DNA from: Enterocloster bolteae
GTDB taxonomy: Bacteria; Bacillota; Clostridia; Lachnospirales; Lachnospiraceae
Length of the DNA stretch: 64,000 bases
Direction of reading: 5' to 3'
Assembly: GCA_021772025.1 (NCBI GenBank)
Contig: JAETNT010000011.1
Span: 22,345-86,344 of the forward strand
Position 1 is the stretch's first letter. The number at the start of each line of letters is the position of its first letter. Below, piece after piece: positions 8,033-17,100 of this stretch. Position numbers and translations under genes: made by a program. A model generated the notes under the pieces. That model saw only the letters and a list, made by a program, of their open reading frames with translations, was not told the DNA's origin and did no database searches.

Positions 8033-9502
8033 TTATCTGACGGCCGCTATCTCATATTTAGAAACAGAAATCTCTGCCTTCCCCTTTGAGAGGAAGCGGA
8101 TTTTACTGCAGTCCTGAGGGCTGAAAAGAAGGGATGTCATTGCCTGTTCTCCGTTATTGGCAAAGATTTCGCAGGAATAGCGATCTAAAAGGATCCGCAG
8201 ACAAAGCTTCCCCTTCCGGTTTCTCACCGCCATCGTCCTGCTGCCGATAAAATCCCGGCAAAACCCGGAGAAGGTACGGTCAAAGGTAACCGTATTCTCC
8301 CTGGGATTGTAGAGAATGGAGGAATAAAAATCTTCGTTTTCCGCCAAGCGGATTTCCACTGCGTCAGACTCTCCGGCTTCAATCTCCACCGTCATATCCA
8401 CACATCTTCCCTCAATACCGGCAAAGGCGGCCGGCTCCTCCCCCAGCAGTATATGGCTGTATTTCACCGGATTAATCCGGTAATTTTCCAGCTCCCTTAC
8501 CGGACTCTGACAAACCCGTCCGTCTTTTATAAACAGCTCTCTGGGAATCGTAAACTGGCCGCTCCAGCCAAGCTCCGATTGGAGCAGGTGGTTGTCCCAG
8601 GACTGCATCCAGCCGATCATAATCCTTCTTCCGTCCTCGGTTTCCATGGTCTGAGCGGCGTAAAAATCCAATCCGTAATCACAAGACTGAACCTTATCCC
8701 ATTTATAATCCATAGAATCTTTGTCATAATCCCCTATGAGAAAGACGTTCCCGTTTCCATTGTGAAACTCCAGATCTTTTGCCTGCATATCCTGAGGAGA
8801 CACTATCAGAATCCGCTTTCCGTCCAGCGGGAAGAAATCGGGGCATTCCCACATTTTCCCATACTTATTGCGGCATCGGGCTAATACGGTGCAAAATTTC
8901 CACTGATACAAATCCTCTGAGGAAAACAACAGTACCTGGCCGCTTCCGTCAGCATGACGGCTGCCTACCGCCGCGTAAAACCGGTCATCCTCTTTCCACA
9001 GTTTCGGATCCCGAAAGTCCTCCAGACTGGATCCTTCCGGCAGCAAATCTGCGGTAATCACCGGGTTGCAGAGGGCTTTTTGGTAGTTCAAACCGTCCCC
9101 TTCTGCAAGGCACTGTTCCTGGCGGATAACCTTTCTGCCTGCTTCGTCTGTGATTTCCCTCACTCCGGTATATAAAAGGCAGTGCTTTCCGTCTTTCTCC
9201 ACGGCTCCGCCGGAAAATACTCCTTTATGGTCATAAGCTTCATCCGGCGCCAGGGCTGCGGGAAGATACTCCCATTTAATAAAATCCCTGCTTTTAGCGT
9301 GGCCCCAGTGCATAGTATCCCAATGCGGCCCATAAGGATTATATTGAAAAAACAGATGATGTTCTCCCATAAAATCTCCAAAACCGTTGGGATCATTCAA
9401 CCACCCCACAGGAGCCGAAAAGTGGAAAACAGGTCTGTAATTTTCGGGTATGCTTCCTGCTCTATTTTCGTATTCTCTTGCTTTTTCCAGGGTTTTTGTC
9501 AT
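8033..9502 (-). CDS. GH32 beta-fructofuranosidase / sucrose-6-phosphate hydrolase
   Basis: A 489-residue GH32 enzyme without signal peptide, so it acts in the cytoplasm. The nucleophile block WLNDPNG is at 34-40 (Asp37), the RDP transition-state block at 164-166, and the acid/base block WECPDFF at 218-224 (Glu219). A C-terminal beta-sandwich follows from about 340. It hydrolyses the fructosyl bond of sucrose, sucrose-6-phosphate or short fructo-oligosaccharides. As last gene of an operon with a MalFG/LplBC-type importer and no PTS gene, unphosphorylated sucrose or fructo-oligosaccharide is the likelier substrate. A GGAGG-type site precedes the ATG. Confidence 0.92.
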   Translation of the reverse strand: MTKTLEKAREYENRAGSIPENYRPVFHFSAPVGWLNDPNGFGDFMGEHHLFFQYNPYGPHWDTMHWGHAKSRDFIKWEYLPAALAPDEAYDHKGVFSGGAVEKDGKHCLLYTGVREITDEAGRKVIRQEQCLAEGDGLNYQKALCNPVITADLLPEGSSLEDFRDPKLWKEDDRFYAAVGSRHADGSGQVLLFSSEDLYQWKFCTVLARCRNKYGKMWECPDFFPLDGKRILIVSPQDMQAKDLEFHNGNGNVFLIGDYDKDSMDYKWDKVQSCDYGLDFYAAQTMETEDGRRIMIGWMQSWDNHLLQSELGWSGQFTIPRELFIKDGRVCQSPVRELENYRINPVKYSHILLGEEPAAFAGIEGRCVDMTVEIEAGESDAVEIRLAENEDFYSSILYNPRENTVTFDRTFSGFCRDFIGSRTMAVRNRKGKLCLRILLDRYSCEIFANNGEQAMTSLLFSPQDCSKIRFLSKGKAEISVSKYEIAAVR

Positions 9503-9513
9503 AGTTTTCCTCC

Positions 9514-11187
9514 CTATTCTTCCAGTTCCTTTAATGAATTCTGATATTCGTCAAAATATTTCTGCTTAATTGCCAGATAATCAGACAGGCCGTAGTCCTC
9601 CATTTTCTCCAAATAAGCATCCCATTCCTGGTCGATGCCTCCGTTTAAAATCCAGCTTGCCTTCATCTGCTCGGCATACTTTTTAATATCTGTATCATAT
9701 TGAGATACCTTGTTGGTATCCTCAATGCTCATAAATACATTGGGGTATACATACTGGCTGTTCATGTCTTTCAGATAGGTCTCATGCATATTATCCAAAC
9801 GCCACTTTGCATCATCCGGCATGGTAACATAAACCCCATAATACTCATTCAGGATAGCCAACGGACCATTTACCGACTGGTTTTCCCGAATCTCCACAGG
9901 GGAATTTTCTCCCAGATCCATGTGCTTTAGCATAGGCTCCCCCTGATCATTCTGGCCCATCTCAAAAATATTGGCCTGATCTTCCTCTCCGTAGGTTCCC
10001 CAGTTGTTCTGAGCCGACTGAACAGGCGCATACATCTGGTCAATCCAGGCTGCCGCCAAGGCCGTATCCCGGCAGCTTGTGGTAAGAACACATCTTCCCC
10101 GATCAAAACCGCTGGTTTCACTGTTATTCTGGCGGGTAATATTTACCAGGCCTTCCGGACCTGCCAGAGCCGGCAGCATGACGTAGTCCTGGTAATTGTC
10201 AATGTTGGCGATATCCCAGGTAAAGCACAGCCCATAGCGGTGGTTCTTTCCCTTTGCCACATAAGTGGCCCAGTCCTGGGTAAAACCCTCCGGATCCGTC
10301 AGCCCCTGCTCTACCAGACTATGAAGCCATTTGATTCCTTCTTTATATCCCTCCTGAACAGTGGTATAAATCACCTTTCCTTCATTGGTCACTGCAAAAT
10401 GGTCGCCTACATCCCCATAGCCTTCTCCAAACCCGTTTATCAGGATGGCCGGATCCTGATCTCCGTTGTTAATAATAAACGACATGGGAATTACACTGCC
10501 TTCAATGCCAAACTCTGCCTGAAGCCTGGAAGCATTGTCCCGGAATGAAACCAGTACCTCTTCCAGCTCCGCCGTGGTTTCCGGAATCTCCAGCCCCAGA
10601 AAATCCAGCCACTTTTTATTAATATAGGGAATACTTCCGATAGCCTGGATAGCCTCCTTCCCGGAACCAAGCTGCTCAATCCACGGGAAAGAGTAAATAT
10701 GGCCGTCCGGCGCGGTACACATCACCCGATATTGAGGATATGCCTCAAATACTGCCTGAAGATTGGGCATATATTTGTCTATCAAGTTCTCCAGAGGAAT
10801 AATGATTCCCTGCTTTGCGTACCGCAACAAGTCGTACTCGTTCATACCTGCCACAAATAATCCGTCCGGCAGATTACCGAACTGGGCCAGGGCCAGGTTC
10901 TTTTTATCCGGAAATTGGTCCGTTACAAAACAGGTCCAGTCAATGCGGACGTTGGTCTGTTCCTCCAAACGCTTAAAAATTGTCTTTTCATTGGGATCCT
11001 GGGTGGTTCTGGCAGGAGCGTTGGTAATAAAGGAAAGCTCTGCTTTCTCCGCTAAAGGGAAGGCCACTGCCTGAACCGGGGTGTCCGGATTGATGTCCGC
11101 CGCCGCGATCTCTCTGCCTTTACATCCTGTTATAGCACAAACTACTGCCATTGCAAGCCCTAATCCTGCCAAACGTATTTTTTTCAT
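9514..11187 (-). CDS. Extracellular solute-binding lipoprotein, family 1 (LplA-like)
   Basis: A 557-residue binding protein. The signal peptide ends at a lipobox ITGC (Cys22), giving a membrane-anchored lipoprotein. Its large size and motifs ('FKRLEEQTNVRIDWTCFVTD', 'YAEQMKASWILNGGIDQEWDAYLEKM') match the LplA/YtcQ type that serve oligosaccharide importers in Firmicutes. It lies downstream of the two permeases and upstream of the GH32 gene, so fructosides are the likely ligand. The operon has no dedicated ATPase, which is normal here because such systems share an MsmX-like ATPase encoded elsewhere. Confidence 0.9.
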   Translation of the reverse strand: MKKIRLAGLGLAMAVVCAITGCKGREIAAADINPDTPVQAVAFPLAEKAELSFITNAPARTTQDPNEKTIFKRLEEQTNVRIDWTCFVTDQFPDKKNLALAQFGNLPDGLFVAGMNEYDLLRYAKQGIIIPLENLIDKYMPNLQAVFEAYPQYRVMCTAPDGHIYSFPWIEQLGSGKEAIQAIGSIPYINKKWLDFLGLEIPETTAELEEVLVSFRDNASRLQAEFGIEGSVIPMSFIINNGDQDPAILINGFGEGYGDVGDHFAVTNEGKVIYTTVQEGYKEGIKWLHSLVEQGLTDPEGFTQDWATYVAKGKNHRYGLCFTWDIANIDNYQDYVMLPALAGPEGLVNITRQNNSETSGFDRGRCVLTTSCRDTALAAAWIDQMYAPVQSAQNNWGTYGEEDQANIFEMGQNDQGEPMLKHMDLGENSPVEIRENQSVNGPLAILNEYYGVYVTMPDDAKWRLDNMHETYLKDMNSQYVYPNVFMSIEDTNKVSQYDTDIKKYAEQMKASWILNGGIDQEWDAYLEKMEDYGLSDYLAIKQKYFDEYQNSLKELEE

Positions 11188-11205
11188 GATCTTTACCCCC
11201 TCCTA

Positions 11206-12099
11206 CTATCCTTTTACAGAACCTACCATCACGCCCTGATCAAAATACTTCTGGAAGAAAGGATACATAATCAGCAGCGGAAGGCTGGAAACTACGATGG
11301 TTGCATATTTTAACAGTTCTGCCACTTTAGCCATTTCCGCAGTGCTCTGAATGTCTGCAATCATGCCGGGCTGAGGTGTATTCTGTACCAGAATAGAACG
11401 AAGCACAAGCTGAAGAGGCTGAAGATCCGCGTCATTTAAATAGATCAAAGCGTCAAAATAGCTGTTCCACATACCTACAAAAGTCCATAAAACCAATACG
11501 GCGATAATAGGCTTGCATACCGGCATCATAATCCGGAAAAAGTGTTCTGCCTCGCTGGCTCCGTCAATCTGTGATGCCTCCCGAAGCTCTCCCGGAATGG
11601 ACTGATAATAGGTTCTTGCCAGAATCATATTCCACACATTAAAGGAACCGGGAATCAGAATTGCCCAGATGGTATTCACCATGTGAAGCTGGTTAATAAG
11701 GATAAAGGTAGGAATCAAACCGCCTCCAAAAAACATGGTAATAAGAAAGACCGTATTGAAAAACTTTCTCCCCACCAGATCCTTTTTGGACATAGGGTAG
11801 GCGGCCAGCAGGGTAATAAAAACAGAAATGGCCGTAAATGCGGTGGAGTAAAAGAAGGAATTGAAAAATCCTCTCCAAATCATATTATTTTTCAGCACTC
11901 GGCCGTAGGCATCCAGAGTCCAGTCCTTCATCTGAAAACTGATCCCCTGATTATTCAGCACCGTAGGATCCATAAAGGATGCGATTACCACATAAGCCAG
12001 GGGAATAAAAATCAAAACCGCAAAAATCCCCAAAATCACATATCCGCCAAATACTATCACTCTGTCAGAAGTTCCAAGTTTTTTTCTGTTGCTTTTCAT
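11206..12099 (-). CDS. Carbohydrate ABC transporter permease, LplC/MalG type
   Basis: A 297-residue permease with six hydrophobic segments and an EAA loop 'LREASQIDGASEAEHFFRIMMP'. Its C-terminus YFDQGVMVGSVKG is typical of LplC/YtcP proteins. The ATG at 12099 follows AAGGAGAG; an in-frame upstream ATG (12114) lacks a site. It pairs with the upstream permease to form the channel for the fructoside captured by the lipoprotein. Confidence 0.9.
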   Translation of the reverse strand: MKSNRKKLGTSDRVIVFGGYVILGIFAVLIFIPLAYVVIASFMDPTVLNNQGISFQMKDWTLDAYGRVLKNNMIWRGFFNSFFYSTAFTAISVFITLLAAYPMSKKDLVGRKFFNTVFLITMFFGGGLIPTFILINQLHMVNTIWAILIPGSFNVWNMILARTYYQSIPGELREASQIDGASEAEHFFRIMMPVCKPIIAVLVLWTFVGMWNSYFDALIYLNDADLQPLQLVLRSILVQNTPQPGMIADIQSTAEMAKVAELLKYATIVVSSLPLLIMYPFFQKYFDQGVMVGSVKG

Positions 12100-12126
12100 A
12101 TGCTCTCCTTTCACAAGTGTTTTCCT

Positions 12127-13080
12127 CTAAATTCCTTCTCCGTCATTTAACTTGGCCACTATCCAGTTCACTGCCACCAGCAAAATTACGTTGACAACAG
12201 AGTTAAACAGGCCTACTGCTGTAGAATATCCGTAGTCGCCGTTTAAAAGGCCGATACGGTATACATAGGTAGATAAAATCTCTGATGCCGGAAGGTTCAT
12301 ATCTGTCTGCAGGGCATAAGCTTTTTCAAAACCAATGCTCATAATGTTGCCTGCCTGCAGGATAAACTGAATCACAATAATATTTTTAATAGCCGGAAGC
12401 TGTACATACCAAATCTGCTGTAAAAGATTCGCTCCGTCCACAGTAGCTGCTTCCTCCAGCTCCTTACTGGAATTTGCCAAAGCCGCCGTATACATAATGG
12501 AAGCCCAGCCGGCTGTCTGCCAGATTCCGCTGGCAATATAGATGGTGCGGAACGACTCCGGCATGGTCATCCAGTTGGCGGTGATTCCCAAAAGCTTATT
12601 AAGGGGGCCTACCGGGGACAGGAACATCCGCACCATACCGCAGAGCACGATAACAGAGATAAAGTTGGGGGCGTAAATCAGAAGCTGAATGTTTTTCTTG
12701 ACACCTTTGCTTTTCACCTGATTCAGCAAAAGAGCCAGAAGAATCGGCACCGGAAAGCCCCACAAAAGCCCGTAAGCGCTTAGCTTCAATGTATTCATAA
12801 GATAACTCATAAAATCCGGAGAGGATAGAAATCGTTGAAAGTAAGAAAATCCAACCCACTCACTTCCCAGAATGCCTTTCATAACATTAAAATCTTTAAA
12901 GGCAATCAGAAGCCCTCCCATGGGAATATACTTGAAAATAATGGTAACCGCCAGGCCGGGAAGTAGAAAAAACACATACAACTGCCAGTTTTTCTTTATG
13001 TACTGAAGCTTCTGCTCCATAGGGGTTCTGACCCTTACCGCCGTTTTCTTCGGGGCATTGCTCTCTGCGTTTACGTTCAT
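12127..13080 (-). CDS. Carbohydrate ABC transporter permease, LplB/UgpA type
   Basis: A 317-residue permease, first gene of the fructoside operon. The N-terminal cytoplasmic tail (about 30 residues) is followed by six membrane segments, and the EAA loop reads 'LEEAATVDGANLLQQIWYVQLP'. The GAGAGGAGAAAAGGT site lies right before the ATG. Its promoter and three operators lie at 13107-13182. Together with the second permease, binding lipoprotein and GH32 enzyme it forms an import-and-hydrolyse unit. Confidence 0.9.
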   Translation of the reverse strand: MNVNAESNAPKKTAVRVRTPMEQKLQYIKKNWQLYVFFLLPGLAVTIIFKYIPMGGLLIAFKDFNVMKGILGSEWVGFSYFQRFLSSPDFMSYLMNTLKLSAYGLLWGFPVPILLALLLNQVKSKGVKKNIQLLIYAPNFISVIVLCGMVRMFLSPVGPLNKLLGITANWMTMPESFRTIYIASGIWQTAGWASIMYTAALANSSKELEEAATVDGANLLQQIWYVQLPAIKNIIVIQFILQAGNIMSIGFEKAYALQTDMNLPASEILSTYVYRIGLLNGDYGYSTAVGLFNSVVNVILLVAVNWIVAKLNDGEGI

Positions 13081-13106
13081 ACCTTTTCTCCTCTCTTTCT
13101 ATCACG

Positions 13107-13142
13107 AAACCGGTTTTTGTAACCGGTAAAGTAACCGGTTAC
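13107..13142 (-). promoter_or_regulatory. Triple CCGG-centred LacI-type operator
   Basis: Three related palindromes in tandem: AAACCGGTTT (13107-13116), GTAACCGGTAAA (13119-13130) and GTAACCGGTTAC (13131-13142). Their centres are 13 and 12 bases apart. They lie immediately downstream of the operon's transcription start. The CG-centred symmetry is the usual target of LacI-family repressors, and a LacI gene begins 230 bases away on the other strand. Confidence 0.8.
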
Positions 13143-13153
13143 TTTATGCTTTT

Positions 13154-13182
13154 ATTATAACCATCTGACAAAAGCATGTCAA
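13154..13182 (-). promoter_or_regulatory. Consensus promoter of the fructoside operon
   Basis: On the minus strand TTGACA (13177-13182), 17-base spacer, TATAAT (13154-13159): a perfect housekeeping promoter. Start of transcription is expected near 13147, so bound repressor on the triple operator would block initiation. This fits strong expression on induction. Confidence 0.9.
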
Positions 13183-13256
13183 GAATTCCTTTGCAAAAAT
13201 CTTTTTTTTGTCAATTCTCACATTTTAAGGGGGAGTGTTTTGTGATGATTTCACAA

Positions 13257-13285
13257 TTGCTTTTTACCTTTTTTTTTGTTATATA
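13257..13285 (+). promoter_or_regulatory. Probable promoter of the LacI-type gene
   Basis: TTGCTT (13257-13262), 17-base spacer of mostly T, TATATA (13280-13285), about 90 bases before the ATG. It is a weaker match than the divergent operon promoter. The operators are more than 110 bases away, so simple autorepression is not obvious. Confidence 0.5.
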
Positions 13286-13372
13286 CAAAGAATACCCCGT
13301 CTCATCGGCTGTATCATACTTTCAGCACGGAACGGCAGACAGGGGGTAATGATTGAAAAGGGAGACGAGTCT

Positions 13373-14404
13373 ATGAGAAAAAAGAATGTTACATTTCAGG
13401 ATATTGCAGATTACACTAATTTTTCCAAGACCACCATATCCCGGTATTTTAACAATCCCGACTCTCTGACTCTGGAAAACCAGGAAATTATCGCCAAGGC
13501 GTTAAAGGAATTAAATTACAAGGAAAATAAGGTGGCAAAAATTTTAGCCAGCGGAAGGACAGAGTTTGTGGGAGTGATTGTACCCAACCTGTATCTTCAT
13601 TATCATGGGGCTATGCTGTCTCAGCTTATCTCTACTTACGAGGATTACGGCTACAAGTTTATTGTATTTTCCGGAAGCGACAACGGAGAAAGCGAAAGGC
13701 GCTATATTCAGGAGCTTTTGGCCTATCAAATTGAGGGATTAATTGTGTTAAGCCATACCATTCCCTCCAAAGAGCTGGCTTCCTATAATATTCCGGTAGT
13801 AACCATTGAGCGGGAGGATCGGTATACCAGCAGCGTCAATTCTGACAACCTGATGGGCGGCACCCAGGCTGCCAGCCTGCTGTACAAAAACCACTGTGAT
13901 ATTCTGATCCATGCCAATTCCCACCTGTCCCCGGACATTCCGGCTTACGGCCGGATTCAGGGATTTCTCTCTATCTGTGAAGAGTTTTCGATTCCCCATG
14001 AGCTGTACCTGCAGCATTGGGGAAGCAGTTACGAGGAAAGCCGGGATCTGATCCGCCAATTTTTAGAAACTATTGGGCAAAAGTATCCGGGCAAAAGAAA
14101 GGGGATCTTTATGCCCAATGATACCTTTGCCAATATTTTGTTAAACCTGCTGTTTCAAAAGTTCGGAAGGCTGCCCGATGACTATCGCATTATCGGCTAT
14201 GACAACTCCCCTATCTCCAGCGAAGCGGTTCTCCCCACCAGCACCGTCAGCCAGCAGATCGATAAAATCGCCACATCCGCTATGGAACTTTTAGTGGAAC
14301 AGATGAACGAGAGAAAGAAGCGGAGGCCGGTGATTTCCCCGGAACCGGTTCACAAAGTTATCACTCCCATGCTGATTTCCAGGGAGACTACAAAAGTTCT
14401 TTAG
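13373..14404 (+). CDS. LacI-family transcriptional regulator of the fructoside operon
   Basis: A 343-residue repressor. The helix-turn-helix is at residues 4-25 ('VTFQDIADYTNFSKTTISRYFNN'-like, with hinge helix 'KVAKILASGRTEFVGVIVP'), followed by a periplasmic-binding-protein-like sensor domain. The ATG at 13373 follows AAAGGGAGAC; a longer reading from 13235 has no support. It is divergent from the importer/GH32 operon whose promoter carries CCGG palindromes, so it most likely represses that operon and is released by a sugar such as sucrose, fructose or a phosphate of these. Its 3' end overlaps the end of the convergent lactamase-fold gene by 17 bases. Confidence 0.92.
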   Translation: MRKKNVTFQDIADYTNFSKTTISRYFNNPDSLTLENQEIIAKALKELNYKENKVAKILASGRTEFVGVIVPNLYLHYHGAMLSQLISTYEDYGYKFIVFSGSDNGESERRYIQELLAYQIEGLIVLSHTIPSKELASYNIPVVTIEREDRYTSSVNSDNLMGGTQAASLLYKNHCDILIHANSHLSPDIPAYGRIQGFLSICEEFSIPHELYLQHWGSSYEESRDLIRQFLETIGQKYPGKRKGIFMPNDTFANILLNLLFQKFGRLPDDYRIIGYDNSPISSEAVLPTSTVSQQIDKIATSAMELLVEQMNERKKRRPVISPEPVHKVITPMLISRETTKVL

Positions 14405-15656
14405 CAGCCGCAATATAGTAGTGGCGGCCATTGGCGCTGGTAGTCTGCTCTCCCAGCTTCAGCAGTCCCTCTGCCTTTATTTTTCTGGCTTTCTCCCCGG
14501 ATTTTCCTGCCTGAATCAGCAGGTCTGCAAGCTGTACCGCCATCTGGTATTCTCCCGAGGCCAATTTTTTTTCTGCCTCCTTCTGCATCTTTTCTTCTCC
14601 GGAAAGCTTAACTAGCTCTGCGGCAAACACAGGATCCGGAAGGGGGCTTAAGTTGGCGGCATTGCCGTCAAACCAGCCTAAATAGCCGTGGTAAATGGAT
14701 CGCACCGACCAGTCTACGGTGCCGTAAAATTCTCCCAGATAGGGGAGGTTTTGATATTGCCGGGGAAGGGTTACTGCTTCCACAGTCTCACTCTCCGTCA
14801 TACCCCGGTTCATGCAGTCCAGAGTCTGCAGCAGGATAAATTCAATAGCTCCGGAAAAGTTTCCAAGTACTTCCTGAATCTTTTCTTTTCCCAATACCGG
14901 CATCGTATGCCCTGGCAGAAGCGCTTTAGACGGATAGGACATAATCTCTTTTAAGCTGTCCACCCAGGCCCCGATATCCCGATATTGGCTTCCCCGGATG
15001 GCGTAAAGATTAGGCCAGCAGCCATAGTAATTATCCCCGCAGCAGATTACCTCATCGTCAGGCAGCCAGATGTAGATCTGATCATCGGTCTCCCCTACCG
15101 CGGAAACCAGTTCCATTTTGACCCCGTCAATAACCCGCTCCACTCTGTCCTCTTCAGTATACAAGGTAGTGGGAACCAGGAAATCGTACTTTCCGTCCCC
15201 TACTGCATGGCCTTCCCGGATTCCGATTCCCTGGGTAATGCATTCTTCCTCCGTAAGCCTATAGCCAAACTGCCTTACCGTTCTCTTCATCAGAATGTCG
15301 TTGATTTTCTGAGTATGTTTCAAAACCGGGCGTCTGGGAGCAAAAGCAATCACTTCTTCCACTGTATCCCTGAAAGCTCCGGAGCCGCCTCTGTGATCCG
15401 GATGTCCATGGGTATAAAGAATAGTCTTTACCGGTTTCTGAAAGGTTTCTTTAAGCTCTGCTAAAAGCCGCCTTGCCCTCTCGTCAGAATCTAAGGCATC
15501 CACCAAAATCAAAGAATTTTCTCCCTCTATCACCGTACAATTGCTGTGTCCATAGCCCACATATGTGGTAATCCGATGATTAATTTTTACCGCCTGCTTG
15601 GTATAGGATACGGCTGCGTGGTCTTTTAACATCTGTGCTGCGCTCTCTGTAAACAT
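14388..15656 (-). CDS. Alkylsulfatase-like metallo-beta-lactamase-fold hydrolase
   Basis: A 422-residue cytoplasmic protein. The di-zinc motif THGHPDHRGG occurs near residues 80-90, later ligands in 'VGETDDQIYIWLPDDEVICCGDN' and 'LLPGHTMPVLG'. A helical alkylsulfatase-type dimerisation domain follows to the end. This is the BDS1/SdsA1 family layout, but the C-terminal SCP2-like domain of the full enzymes is absent. It may cleave alkyl sulfate esters or a related substrate. The ATG at 15656 follows AGGAGGGAAAAC; an upstream in-frame start at 15725 lacks a site. It appears monocistronic and there is no sulfur gene next to it, so the substrate is open. Confidence 0.8.
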   Translation of the reverse strand: MFTESAAQMLKDHAAVSYTKQAVKINHRITTYVGYGHSNCTVIEGENSLILVDALDSDERARRLLAELKETFQKPVKTILYTHGHPDHRGGSGAFRDTVEEVIAFAPRRPVLKHTQKINDILMKRTVRQFGYRLTEEECITQGIGIREGHAVGDGKYDFLVPTTLYTEEDRVERVIDGVKMELVSAVGETDDQIYIWLPDDEVICCGDNYYGCWPNLYAIRGSQYRDIGAWVDSLKEIMSYPSKALLPGHTMPVLGKEKIQEVLGNFSGAIEFILLQTLDCMNRGMTESETVEAVTLPRQYQNLPYLGEFYGTVDWSVRSIYHGYLGWFDGNAANLSPLPDPVFAAELVKLSGEEKMQKEAEKKLASGEYQMAVQLADLLIQAGKSGEKARKIKAEGLLKLGEQTTSANGRHYYIAAAKELL

Positions 15657-15734
15657 TCGTTTTCCCTCCTGTACTTTTCTGTTTCCATTGTAACGAATAA
15701 ATCGGGTTTTGAAAAGCAGGCACAAAAAAGTAAC

Positions 15735-16613
15735 TTAGCGGCAAAGCTTTTGATAGGAAAAATCTAAAATGCGCTCCTTACGTTCTTTCAGCATGGTTTT
15801 ATAAAAAGTCTTTTGCAAATCAGAAATGAAAGGCGTTTCTTCGACAATTTGATTGATCTTTATCATATCAATCCGGGGCAGAATACGCTGTAACGCTTTA
15901 TTGCAGTCCTTGTTTTCCAAAGAAGATATAAAATCAAAGTATCGTATCTTCTGGCCATTGATCTTAATACCTGACAGAGGAATTTCGAATATACGCAAAT
16001 CTCTTTCAGACTGATCTTCCAAAGTTTTTCTCATAATCTCTTCACCCGCTTGGGGAAACAGGCAGCTTCCGCAATCATATACAGGGGCAAGGGTAATTTC
16101 ATCCGTGTCATTATTATAAAGAAACCCCCAGTTTCCATTATGCCTGTCCCAGTTCCCAATGAGAGCATCTACAATAAACATATCCCAAAACCATCTTGTA
16201 AGAACTTGAGGTTCTATGGCTGTCTGCTCTTCCAAGGTTATAAGAATATCGCTTAATTCTGTACCGTATCCATTGTGAATAGAATCAATCATTGTATTTT
16301 TCAGGGAAGCAAAGTCCTGAAGGGCAAGTCCGGATGCTGTGAAATCTTTGCAGGCAACAACAATCTTTTGCCGTCCGTTTCTGGCATAGGTTCCAAGCAA
16401 TGTTTTCTGTACCGGAATTCCAATGCTTTCAAAAATATGACATCCTATATATTCTGATACGCAGCCGTTGGTATAGCTTATTTCCTTATTTTTTGAAGGA
16501 ACTGCGGGGAATTTAAGCATATACTGTTCCCCATTATAAATAACCGAAATTTTGCTTCCGTTTGCTCCGGCATAGGTTTTATTCCGCACAGGCAAACCCG
16601 TAAAATCAATCAC
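15735..16613 (-). CDS. HipA/HipT/CtkA-like protein kinase
   Basis: A 292-residue protein with the HipA C-terminal kinase fold. The catalytic loop NWDRHNGN is at 154-161 (Asp156, Asn161) and the metal-binding loop VYDCGS at 178-183 (Asp180). The N-terminal HipA subdomain is missing, as in short forms such as HipT and CtkA. Known relatives phosphorylate tRNA synthetases or other proteins and can act as toxins. Three bases upstream lies a 92-residue gene in the same operon and no HTH antitoxin of HipB type is present. It could be a toxin or a non-toxic regulatory kinase. Confidence 0.8.
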   Translation of the reverse strand: MIDFTGLPVRNKTYAGANGSKISVIYNGEQYMLKFPAVPSKNKEISYTNGCVSEYIGCHIFESIGIPVQKTLLGTYARNGRQKIVVACKDFTASGLALQDFASLKNTMIDSIHNGYGTELSDILITLEEQTAIEPQVLTRWFWDMFIVDALIGNWDRHNGNWGFLYNNDTDEITLAPVYDCGSCLFPQAGEEIMRKTLEDQSERDLRIFEIPLSGIKINGQKIRYFDFISSLENKDCNKALQRILPRIDMIKINQIVEETPFISDLQKTFYKTMLKERKERILDFSYQKLCR

Positions 16614-16616
16614 CGG

Positions 16617-16895
16617 CTAATCCTCCTGTTCCATTCTTAGATATTTTTTTCTCAAATGCCACGCTTGCCGGGACGAGATTTCCTGTCCCGACTCTGCGGC
16701 GTTAATGTCTGCGTTCAATTCACACCAGGCAATATCCCAGTGGTAATCCTTTTTTCCGCTGTCCTCTATCTCCCAGGAAGCAGCCATGTTTTTTATTGAT
16801 AATTGCAAATAGGGGGGAAGGCCGCATTCCAGATATTTTTCATCTGCAGGCCGCCCGGTTTCACTGTCATAAGTTTGGAAATCCATCTTCACCAT
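16617..16895 (-). CDS. Small protein of unknown function, partner of the HipA-like kinase
   Basis: A 92-residue acidic protein that I do not recognise. It has no membrane segment or signal peptide. Notable features are an aromatic middle ('SGKKDYHWDIAWCELNADINAAESG') and a charged C-terminus (WHLRKKYLRMEQED). It ends 3 bases before the kinase start, so the two are almost certainly co-expressed. The ATG at 16895 lies after GAGGAAGGG; another ATG at 16886 is possible. By position it could be the kinase's antitoxin or substrate adaptor, but this is inference only. Confidence 0.65.
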   Translation of the reverse strand: MVKMDFQTYDSETGRPADEKYLECGLPPYLQLSIKNMAASWEIEDSGKKDYHWDIAWCELNADINAAESGQEISSRQAWHLRKKYLRMEQED

Positions 16896-17041
16896 CCCTT
16901 CCTCATATTGGATTGTACAGTTGAAAAGCTGGTTTTATTACATAATGAATTTTAGACCATGTGTCCGGCATGGATATATAATAAATTATATCATAAGCCA
17001 TGGCGTAATACTACCCGCTGCTTAAAATCATCAGCCCCAAC

Positions 17042-17094
17042 AGTAAGAAACGCCGCAAAATCACCCATTTCCATGATTTTGCAGCGCTTCTTAC
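17042..17094 (-). terminator. Terminator hairpin after the second sugar operon
   Basis: A near-perfect inverted repeat: GTAAGAA-CGC-GCAAAATCA pairs with TGATTTTGC-GCG-TTCTTAC, loop about 10 bases. It starts 7 bases after the stop of the GH32-like gene and should end that minus-strand transcript. The plus-strand side is followed by CCCTTTT, so it may work both ways. The rest of the 16896-17041 gap holds only an A+T-rich promoter-like stretch for the kinase pair. Confidence 0.7.
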
Positions 17095-17100
17095 CCTTTT

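Noticed and set aside
13235..13372. Longer N-terminus of the first LacI regulator
   Set aside because: The extra residues include the promoter region and are unlike LacI; ATG 13373 has a clear ribosome site.
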